Part shown: piece by piece, positions 1-4,873 of the stretch
Layout of the letters: each line of letters starts with the position of its first letter
Numbering within the stretch: the first letter of the stretch is position 1
Assembly: GCA_016202525.1 (NCBI GenBank)
Contig: JACQOM010000206.1
Span: forward strand, 1 to 7,427
DNA: 7,427 bases
Direction of reading: 5' to 3'
DNA from: Chloroflexota bacterium
GTDB lineage: Bacteria > Chloroflexota > Dehalococcoidia > Dehalococcoidales > UBA2162
Made by a program: the position numbers and the translations under genes
Notes under the pieces: model-generated
The model's database searches: none
What the model was told of the DNA's origin: nothing
The model's input: only the letters and a program-made list of their open reading frames with translations

Positions 1-3
1 TGA

Positions 4-9
4 TACAAT
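4..9 (+). promoter_or_regulatory. Possible extended -10 element for the oxidoreductase gene
   Basis: The first bases read TGATACAAT, which matches an extended -10 (TGn followed by TACAAT, five of six consensus bases). Any -35 hexamer would lie outside the window. If real, transcription would start near base 16 and the gene would have a leader of about 70 bases that includes the GT-rich tract. This is a weak call because only half of the promoter can be seen. Confidence 0.3.
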
Positions 10-21
10 GCGCCTCATAAT

Positions 22-46
22 GGGGTTGGGTTGGAGTTGGGTTTGG
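22..46 (+). other. G-tract run, candidate G-quadruplex in the leader
   Basis: Five G-tracts of lengths 4, 3, 2, 3 and 2 are separated by short T-rich loops, in the style GGGGTTGGGTTGG. They lie on the coding strand about 40 bases ahead of the oxidoreductase start. A two-tier quadruplex is possible from any four tracts. A three-tier one is not, because the third and fifth tracts have only two Gs. Folding is inferred from the pattern alone. Confidence 0.35.
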
Positions 47-86
47 ATAAATGTAATGTAGGAATAATAGTTGGAGGGCAGAAGAT

Positions 87-1097
87 ATGCCGGGACTTTG
101 CGACCCTATCGAAATAAGAGGACTCAAAATTAAAAACCGTCTGGTTATGCCGCCGATGGCTACCAAAATGGCGACAAAGGACGGCGGTGTAACCGATAGG
201 CATATTAAGCACTACACCGCCAGAGCTCGGGGTGGAGTGGGGCTGATTATCCTGGAGCATACCTATGTAGCAAGAAACGGTAAGGCGTCCGACGGGCAAC
301 TGGGGATATATGACGATAAGCTTATACCCGGATTGCGGCGCCTGGTCCAGGCAATCCATGCCGATGGCGCCAAAGTGGGTATACAGATAACTCATTCAGG
401 TTCGAGGACTAAACAGGAGGTAATCGGGGAGCAGCCTGCCGGTCCCTCGGCTATTCCTGTTCCCGGGGATGAGGAGATACCCAGGCCCTTTAATATCGAG
501 GAGCTCAAAAAGACGGTGGTGGCTTTCGTCGAGGCAGCACGCCGGGCAGTGGAAGCGGGCTTCGATGTCGTAGAGCTGCATGGCGCTCATGGCTATCTCC
601 TCGGACAATTCCTTTCTCCTTATACTAATCGGCGACATGACGAATATGGGGGTAGTCGGGAAGGGCGGCTCCGTCTCCCGCTGGAAGCAATCACCGGGGT
701 GAGAGCGAAAATCGGTAAAGATATACCTTTATTTTACCGCTTTGGTGCCGATGACATGGTAGAAGGTGGACTTACTCAGAAAGAAACAAAGCTTATTGCG
801 CCCCGTTTGGAGCAGGCGGGAGTCGATGTCATTGATATCTCTGGTGGCCTGGGCGGTTCCGGTCGTGACCGTTTCACCGAGCAGGGTTTCTTTGTGCCCC
901 TGGCGCAGGCTATTAAAGAGACCGTGAAAATCCCTGTCATCGGGGTAGGCAACATTACCGATGCCGACTATGCCGATACCATCGTCCGGCAGGGCCGGGT
1001 TGATATGGTTGCTTTCGGACGATTGTTGCTTTCCGAACCGGACTTTCCTGAACAGGCGGCGAGTAAGCTGAAGACGGCCAACCAAAAGCGGGTCTAG
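87..1097 (+). CDS. NADH:flavin oxidoreductase, old yellow enzyme family (single TIM barrel)
   Basis: A 336-residue FMN-dependent ene-reductase that would use NAD(P)H to reduce an activated C=C bond of an enone, enoate or enoyl compound in the cytoplasm. The active-site stretch at residues 164-189 has the family's His165/His168 substrate-binding pair, Tyr170 and the SPYTNRRHDEYGG signature. Gln100, Arg218, the glycine-rich PVIGVGNI (283-290) and FGR (310-312) fit FMN and phosphate binding. The N-terminal pattern PPMATK...GGVTDRHIKHY is most like the barrel of 2-enoate/2,4-dienoyl-CoA reductases and bile-acid BaiCD-type enzymes. Those are about 650 residues with an Fe-S cluster and an FAD/NAD domain, whereas this one ends where the barrel ends, as in YqjM (about 338 residues). 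The YqjM redox Cys26 position appears to be Ala. Start choice: GGAGG at 73-77 sits 9 bases before the ATG. It converges with the next gene 13 bases away. The natural substrate cannot be told from sequence. Confidence 0.93.
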   Translation: MPGLCDPIEIRGLKIKNRLVMPPMATKMATKDGGVTDRHIKHYTARARGGVGLIILEHTYVARNGKASDGQLGIYDDKLIPGLRRLVQAIHADGAKVGIQITHSGSRTKQEVIGEQPAGPSAIPVPGDEEIPRPFNIEELKKTVVAFVEAARRAVEAGFDVVELHGAHGYLLGQFLSPYTNRRHDEYGGSREGRLRLPLEAITGVRAKIGKDIPLFYRFGADDMVEGGLTQKETKLIAPRLEQAGVDVIDISGGLGGSGRDRFTEQGFFVPLAQAIKETVKIPVIGVGNITDADYADTIVRQGRVDMVAFGRLLLSEPDFPEQAASKLKTANQKRV

Positions 1098-1110
1098 TTG
1101 TCTGGCAATA

Positions 1111-2505
1111 TTACTTCTGGGGTGGGACATCACGCCCGTACTTCTGCATTACGAACCGAAGTCCATCGCTTGGGTAGAGTGTCACCGTAAGGATATCTCC
1201 GATATCCCGGGTGAAGCCCTTGATTAATTCACCAGCCCTGGCCAGCTCCGGCTTGAGCAAATCTGCCGGACGCCCGGTCACTATAGAACTATCTCTTTTC
1301 ATGTAGCTGAGCACCCTTTTTTGTATGTCAGGGTCGATCGGAGCCGGCGGGTGCCCGTACAGCCCGCGGCAGTAGTCTATTACCTGCATTGGTATCAGTT
1401 TATAGCGGCCCATAATCACGTTCTGGACAGCCTGGACGCCGACTATCTGGCTGGTCGGTGTGACTAAGGGTGGGTAACCCAGCTCCTTACGGACACGCGG
1501 TACCTCTTCATAGACCTGTTTGAGCTTGTCAAGGGCGTTGGCCTGGCGGAGCTGAGCAACCAGATTGGAAATCATGCCCCCGGGAATCTGGTGTACCAGC
1601 ACGCCGGTATCGATGACCGATAGCCGGGTTTGATTCAGGAATTCACGGTACTTGGGACCTACCGACTCAAGATACTCGTTCAATTTAAGGACATAATTCA
1701 AGTTGAGGCCGGTGTCCCGGTCGGTCCCCTGAAGAGCAACTATAATTGGCTCGATGGCCGGGAGCGATGACCGCAAAGCAAAGGGAGCCATAGCAGCATC
1801 GATAATATCTACTCCCGCCTCAATAGCCTTCAGACAGGCCATGGAAGCCATGCCGCTGGTGTAATGGGTATGCAACTGCAGTGGCACTTTGAGGAACCGT
1901 TTCAGGGCTTTGACCAGCGTATCAGCATCATCAGGGGAAAGTAGCCCTGCCATGTCCTTGATACAGATGCTATCAGCCCCCATATCCTGCAGTATTTGCG
2001 CTTTCCTTATATAGTAGTCGAGGTTATATACCGGCCCGCCCATTTTACGCTCGGTAAGCGAGTAGCAGATGGCTAGCTGGGCGTGTTTGCCGGTTTCTTT
2101 TATCGCCTTGAGGCAGGCTTCCAGGTTACGCTCATCGTTAAGGGAATCGAATACCCGGAAGATATCGATGCCAACTTCAGCGGCGTGGTGTATGAAGGCG
2201 TTTACCACATCATCGGCATAGTGGCGGTAACCGACTAAGCTCTGACCGCGTACCAGCATCTGTAGGGGGGTGTCCGGCATGAGCTTCTTGAGGATGCGGG
2301 GTCTTTCCCACGGGTCTTCATTCAAGAAACGGGTAGCTACATCAAAGGTTGCTCCTCCCCAGACCTCCGCGGAATAGAACCCAGCCCGGTTCATCTGGGG
2401 GGCGATTTTGACTATCTCTCCGGTCTGCATGCGTGTGGCGAAGATAGATTGCTGGCCATCGCGCAGGGTAGCATCGGTAACTTTCAGGGGATTCTTCTTT
2501 GCCAT
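1111..2505 (-). CDS. Carboxyltransferase subunit: pyruvate carboxylase subunit B / oxaloacetate decarboxylase alpha / transcarboxylase 5S type
   Basis: A 464-residue biotin-dependent carboxyltransferase that moves CO2 between carboxybiotin and pyruvate/oxaloacetate, with a metal ion. The HMGL-like TIM barrel covers about residues 5-290. It begins with DATLRDGQQS (11-20, metal ligand Asp), contains Lys183 in CIKDMAGLL, which matches the carbamylated lysine of transcarboxylase 5S, and the metal-binding pair His212/His214 in LHTH. The conserved carboxylase (PYC_OADA) domain follows, from about 300 to 450, with VHQIPGGMISNL (304-315). There is no C-terminal biotinyl domain and no MKM motif, so a separate biotin carrier and a partner (biotin carboxylase, membrane decarboxylase or 12S subunit) must be encoded elsewhere. 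Length fits PycB or 5S without carrier, and is shorter than a full OadA (about 590). The start is the ATG preceded by GAGAGGA at 2516-2522, 10 bases away, with a good promoter just upstream. Which of the three reactions it serves is undecided. Confidence 0.92.
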   Translation of the reverse strand: MAKKNPLKVTDATLRDGQQSIFATRMQTGEIVKIAPQMNRAGFYSAEVWGGATFDVATRFLNEDPWERPRILKKLMPDTPLQMLVRGQSLVGYRHYADDVVNAFIHHAAEVGIDIFRVFDSLNDERNLEACLKAIKETGKHAQLAICYSLTERKMGGPVYNLDYYIRKAQILQDMGADSICIKDMAGLLSPDDADTLVKALKRFLKVPLQLHTHYTSGMASMACLKAIEAGVDIIDAAMAPFALRSSLPAIEPIIVALQGTDRDTGLNLNYVLKLNEYLESVGPKYREFLNQTRLSVIDTGVLVHQIPGGMISNLVAQLRQANALDKLKQVYEEVPRVRKELGYPPLVTPTSQIVGVQAVQNVIMGRYKLIPMQVIDYCRGLYGHPPAPIDPDIQKRVLSYMKRDSSIVTGRPADLLKPELARAGELIKGFTRDIGDILTVTLYPSDGLRFVMQKYGRDVPPQK

Positions 2506-2534
2506 GGCGTTCGTGTCCTCTCTATTGCTTCCCT

Positions 2535-2563
2535 ATTTTACAGCGATGCTCTTCCAATGGCAA
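2535..2563 (-). promoter_or_regulatory. Sigma70-like promoter of the carboxyltransferase gene
   Basis: On the minus strand TTGCCA (2558-2563) and TAAAAT (2535-2540) each match five of six consensus bases and are separated by exactly 17 bases. Transcription would start near 2528 and give a short leader of about 22 bases holding the GAGAGGA ribosome binding site. The inverted repeat CAAAG-N6-CTTTG (2561-2576) overlaps the -35 edge and could be an operator, but it is short. Confidence 0.65.
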
Positions 2564-2949
2564 AGATTTGACTTTGAAATGAGAGAAAAACAGCCCTGCC
2601 CTTTAATAAGGGTGCTTCACACGCCAGAGGTCATCGGTTCGGGGACTGTACCGCCCAGTTTTATGTTACTTTTATCTATAAATGTATTATTTCCCCTAAT
2701 ATTGCTTTCACCTAAGCCTGAAATAAACTTGCCTGTTAATTACCTTTCTTTCGCAGTTGTGCCGTAGCCAATTCCTAACAGCGATTTGTTGACCTCTAGT
2801 CAAGGTGTTGACTTTTCTTTTGCCTAGATAATCACTGAATTGGAGATATCTAACGACTGTGGCTAAAGTGAACAATCCAGGTGCTGGCGAAGCCGCGTCC
2901 ATCGCTATCGATTGGATCAAATCAGCAAGAATTTCATTTAAGCGTCTCG
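2564..2949. other. AT-rich spacer without a confident gene
   Basis: This stretch lies between the carboxyltransferase promoter and the end of the small minus-strand gene. It contains a doubtful open frame on the minus strand (2708-2920, listed separately), a small stem CCCTT-N4-AAGGG at 2599-2612, and three copies of TTGAC/GTCAA at 2789-2812, the first two forming an inverted repeat with a 5-base gap. Part of 2660-2760 is strongly AT-rich. No RNA gene, terminator with a T-run or mobile-element end is seen. Confidence 0.6.
2708..2920 (-). CDS. Doubtful small ORF or tail of a frameshifted gene, function unknown
   Basis: This frame codes for 70 residues from a TTG at 2920. The frame is open further back, to a stop at 2969-2971, giving about 86 codons. 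The translation is protein-like: a helical-looking stretch (RLNEILADLIQSIAMDAA) that lies partly before the TTG, a middle segment (ATVVRYLQFSDYL) and a basic C-terminal end (GQQIAVRNWLR...VINRQVYFRLR). No family is recognised. No ATG or GTG lies near a ribosome binding site in this frame. AGGAGGAG at 2958-2965 is present, but the TTG is about 37 bases beyond it. The frame is -1 relative to the 88-residue gene upstream, so the pair could be one gene split by a frameshift, a coupled gene with an unusual start, or chance. Confidence 0.25.
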   Translation of the reverse strand: MIQSIAMDAASPAPGLFTLATVVRYLQFSDYLGKRKVNTLTRGQQIAVRNWLRHNCERKVINRQVYFRLR

Positions 2950-3216
2950 TTAACTTTCTCCTCCTATTTCAAAAATTTTAAATCCTAAAGACCTAAGGAC
3001 TCGAATGGCCTCGTGTGTAGTAGCATCCGGTATAGGTTCTCCTTTTTCTTTCGCCATTTCTATAAACAACTGCCTAATTGGATAAGCTTTTTCTTCAATT
3101 TTGGTATAAAAACGAGTACGGCTATCAATTCCGTAATCCAAGTTAAAGGCTGCTTGCCTAACATCTTCTCCTGAGAAACGAAATTCAATTCCTTTAATTC
3201 TAAAGACTTTAACCAT
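2950..3216 (-). CDS. Small conserved-looking protein of unknown function (88 aa)
   Basis: Start chosen at the ATG at 3214-3216 rather than a possible one 11 codons earlier, because GGAGGTG (3222-3228) lies 5 bases before it and a promoter lies just upstream. The product is a soluble, charged protein with no signal peptide or membrane segment. Two parts can be seen: an N-terminal strand-rich piece (VKVFRIKGIEFRFSGEDV) and a C-terminal piece with YPIRQLFIEMA (45-55) and ATTHEAIRVLRSLGFKI (65-81). The pattern 'K-x-Y-P-x-[KR]-x-L ... A-x-x-x-L-x-x-L-G-F-x-I' recalls, from memory, a small domain found at the N-terminus of some HNH/McrA-like nucleases and related defence proteins. That resemblance is unverified and here the domain stands alone. 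The codons are AT-richer than those of the flanking metabolic genes, which may mark an acquired gene. Confidence 0.65.
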   Translation of the reverse strand: MVKVFRIKGIEFRFSGEDVRQAAFNLDYGIDSRTRFYTKIEEKAYPIRQLFIEMAKEKGEPIPDATTHEAIRVLRSLGFKIFEIGGES

Positions 3217-3239
3217 ATCGTCACCTCCAACCACTACTT

Positions 3240-3268
3240 GTACTATCACTACTACTTATTACTGTCAA
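3240..3268 (-). promoter_or_regulatory. Promoter of the 88-residue gene
   Basis: A perfect -35 TTGACA on the minus strand (3263-3268) is followed after 17 bases by TAGTAC (3240-3245), or after 15 bases by GATAGT (3242-3247). The -10 is poor in either case. The predicted start of transcription is about 17 bases ahead of the ATG and just before the GGAGGTG ribosome binding site, which makes the arrangement coherent. Confidence 0.45.
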
Positions 3269-3278
3269 TTACGTTTGG

Positions 3279-3356
3279 CAAAGAAACCTCAGCTTTGTAA
3301 AACCATTGACCTGGCCGTCCGCTTATTGCGGTCATGCAGGATTGAATTGAAGGAGG
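3279..3356 (+). promoter_or_regulatory. Possible structured leader upstream of the signal peptidase gene, with an orphan Shine-Dalgarno
   Basis: Two possible stems are seen: CAAAG-N9-CTTTG (3279-3297), and a longer hairpin at about 3310-3340 made of outer CCTG/CAGG and inner CCGC/GCGG around a TTATT loop. A perfect AGGAGG (3351-3356) follows at once, yet no ATG, GTG or TTG stands at a usable distance; the next codons include a TAA. The signal peptidase ATG is 70 bases further on. The segment may be a regulatory leader or the remains of a lost small gene. It does not fit any riboswitch I can name with confidence. Confidence 0.25.
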
Positions 3357-3425
3357 ACAAAATTAATAAAATTTAAACGCTGGCTTTATTGGGAATTAAT
3401 TTCCTGAATGCTAACATGGGCATGA

Positions 3426-4055
3426 ATGAAGACAGCGATTGGCAAAATGAATGTCATCTGCCCCAACTGCGGGCAGGAAACTATAACTACTGCTGAATGT
3501 CCCCGGTGTCACTTCCCTTTAGTAGAAGGAAAGATAACTGGGAAACAGAACATTTCCCGAAAGAATAGTAGCCTGGCGTGGAGGCTGTTTAAGAATCTTA
3601 TTACTGCTGTGCTTGTTATCATTATCGCTGGTCTAGCTTTTCTTCACTTCTCACCGGATTATGGTATCTATGTGGTGAGGAGTGGGAGTATGACCCCCGC
3701 CATAAGAACCGGTGATATTATCATAACCGGTCCCCGAAACGGCTTTTTACAAAGCGAGATAGAACCGGGGACTGTCATTACATATCAGCATGGTAAAGAC
3801 CTGATAACCCACCGTGTCCAGTCAATCGATGGCGATAAAATAGTTACCAGGGGAGACGCTCTGGAAGAAGCCGACCCCTGGCAGGTTGTCATCTCCGATG
3901 TCCGAGGTATCTATCTGTTTAAGCTGCCCTATATTGGTTATCTGCCGTATTTCATCCGGACCAAGCTCGGTTGGTTCTTATTAATCCTGCTCCCGGCTGC
4001 AGTCCTGGTTGCCTTGCTGGTTAAAGACATCATCAAGGAAGCCTTTAAATCTTAG
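3426..4055 (+). CDS. sipW: Signal peptidase I, SipW/ER type, with N-terminal zinc ribbon
   Basis: A 209-residue membrane serine protease that would remove signal peptides on the outer face of the membrane, probably from the two proteins encoded downstream. Order of parts: a zinc ribbon (Cys12, Cys15, Cys25, Cys28, in CPNC and CPRC), a linker, a first membrane helix (about 55-74), the catalytic domain, and a C-terminal membrane helix (about 183-200). The catalytic Ser is Ser88 in SGSMTP. The base is His129 in LITHRV, which marks the Ser-His type of SipW, archaeal and ER enzymes rather than the Ser-Lys LepB type. The conserved GDxxxxxD box is at 143-150. The N-terminal zinc ribbon is not part of classical SipW and would face the cytoplasm if the first helix runs in-to-out. 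Start: neither the ATG at 3426 nor an in-frame ATG at 3447 has a good ribosome binding site. Both keep the zinc ribbon, so the exact start is uncertain. Confidence 0.9.
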   Translation: MKTAIGKMNVICPNCGQETITTAECPRCHFPLVEGKITGKQNISRKNSSLAWRLFKNLITAVLVIIIAGLAFLHFSPDYGIYVVRSGSMTPAIRTGDIIITGPRNGFLQSEIEPGTVITYQHGKDLITHRVQSIDGDKIVTRGDALEEADPWQVVISDVRGIYLFKLPYIGYLPYFIRTKLGWFLLILLPAAVLVALLVKDIIKEAFKS

Positions 4056-4151
4056 GTACGGAATTCTTAACAAAATCTAAATGCGGTTTTTATGGTCAGT
4101 TTACTTCACGAAGCTAAAATAGAAGCAAGAGTATAAAAAAGAGGAGGAAAA
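4056..4151 (+). promoter_or_regulatory. Leader of the TasA-like gene with strong ribosome binding site
   Basis: A 96-base AT-rich gap between the signal peptidase and the first substrate. GAGGAGG at 4141-4147 lies 4 bases before the ATG at 4152 and is the strongest ribosome binding site in the cassette, fitting a highly made structural protein. TAAAAT (4115-4120) and TATAAA (4132-4137) resemble -10 elements, but no matching -35 stands at 16-18 bases, so an own promoter is only possible. No terminator is seen, so read-through from the peptidase gene is likely. Confidence 0.45.
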
Positions 4152-4772
4152 ATGAAGAAAATACTCGGTCTTACTGTAGCCGCCCTGCTGACAATGAGTC
4201 TGGTGGGTGGTGGTACCTGGGCCTATTTCTCGGATACCGAGAGTAGTTCCAACAATATTCTGGCCGCCGGAACACTCGACCTTAACCTCAATGGCGGAAA
4301 TTCCGCTGTGACTACTTTCTCAGCGAGCGCCGTGGCACCCAGTAGTAGTGGTAACGGTAACGTCACATTAAAGAATGTGGGTAGCCTCAATGGCGAACTG
4401 GACATCGTATTCTCGACAATTAACAATACACCCGGGGCTGGAGGTGGAGAATATGAAGGCGGTAGTGGCGAGCTTGGGGCCAGTGCGCAGATAGCAGTCT
4501 ATATTGATGTCGATGAGAGCGGTGCCTGGAGCAGCGGGGATATCGGTCTTAAATCAGACAATACGACCTATGCTTATCCCACCACCTTAAACTATGCTGC
4601 TATCAATAGCTACGGTAGCCGTACCTGGGATGCGGTGGAGACGATGGTGGCATCAGCTCAGGATAAATTAGCTGTCCTGTGGCAGGTCCCGACTTCTGCC
4701 GGTAACGATATTCAGGGTGACAGCGTCAGTTTCGATATAACCTTCAGGATAGAGCAGGCTGCTGCCGACTAA
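4152..4772 (+). CDS. TasA/camelysin-like secreted protein with SipW-type signal peptide
   Basis: A 206-residue secreted protein. Lys2/Lys3 and a hydrophobic core (4-18) lead to GGGTWAYFSDTE (19-30), the typical SipW substrate signal; cleavage is expected near Ala24. The mature part is a Ser/Gly/Asn-rich beta-type chain with NVGSLNGELDI (75-85) and the family-like ending NDIQGDSVSFDITFRIEQ (185-202). In characterised Bacillus relatives such proteins form extracellular fibres of the biofilm matrix (TasA) or are surface metalloprotease-like proteins (CalY). No HExxH zinc-protease motif is visible here, so a structural role is the better guess. A DVDESGAWSSGD stretch (119-130) resembles an acidic calcium-binding loop, which is an inference. 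It lies directly downstream of the SipW-type peptidase that presumably processes it. Confidence 0.88.
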   Translation: MKKILGLTVAALLTMSLVGGGTWAYFSDTESSSNNILAAGTLDLNLNGGNSAVTTFSASAVAPSSSGNGNVTLKNVGSLNGELDIVFSTINNTPGAGGGEYEGGSGELGASAQIAVYIDVDESGAWSSGDIGLKSDNTTYAYPTTLNYAAINSYGSRTWDAVETMVASAQDKLAVLWQVPTSAGNDIQGDSVSFDITFRIEQAAAD

Positions 4773-4800
4773 AGACTGAACAGGTGAAGTGAACTTATAA

Positions 4801-4836
4801 GGGGGTTGGGATACCACATCAAGGGTCCCGGCCCCC
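4801..4836 (+). promoter_or_regulatory. Strong intergenic hairpin between the two SipW substrates
   Basis: GGGGGTTGGGAT (4801-4812) pairs along its full 12 bases with GTCCCGGCCCCC (4825-4836) when G-U pairs are allowed: nine Watson-Crick and three G-U pairs, closing a 12-base loop. No T-run follows, so it is not a standard terminator. It may protect the 3' end of the TasA-like mRNA or partly stop transcription, so that the upstream subunit is made in larger amount. The wobble pairs all have G on the right arm, so the stem is strong only in plus-strand RNA. Confidence 0.55.
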
Positions 4837-4873
4837 GTTAGCTACCGGGAATCGCTGAAGAAAGGGGGTGCTC

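Noticed and set aside
15..395. Open frame antisense to the oxidoreductase start
   Set aside because: It is the mirror of a well-supported gene. No ribosome binding site or recognisable product, and the composition is not protein-like.
1098..1110. Possible shared terminator between the convergent oxidoreductase and carboxyltransferase genes
   Set aside because: The 13-base gap has no inverted repeat or T-run. The ends of the two genes show no convincing hairpin either.
2630..2660. GGTTCGGGGACTG, which looks at first like a tRNA T-arm
   Set aside because: No acceptor, D-arm or anticodon stem can be built around it.
2408..2767. Plus-strand open frame crossing the start of the carboxyltransferase gene
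   Set aside because: Half of it is antisense to conserved coding sequence and the rest covers the promoter of that gene. No ribosome binding site fits its start.
3276..3345. Partial resemblance to the c-di-GMP-I (GEMM) riboswitch (GGCAAAG ... AAACCATTG)
   Set aside because: The GNRA-capped P2 hairpin and the GGGACGCAAAGCC core are not present in the right order, so short word matches are likely chance. A covariance-model search with Rfam RF01051 would settle it.
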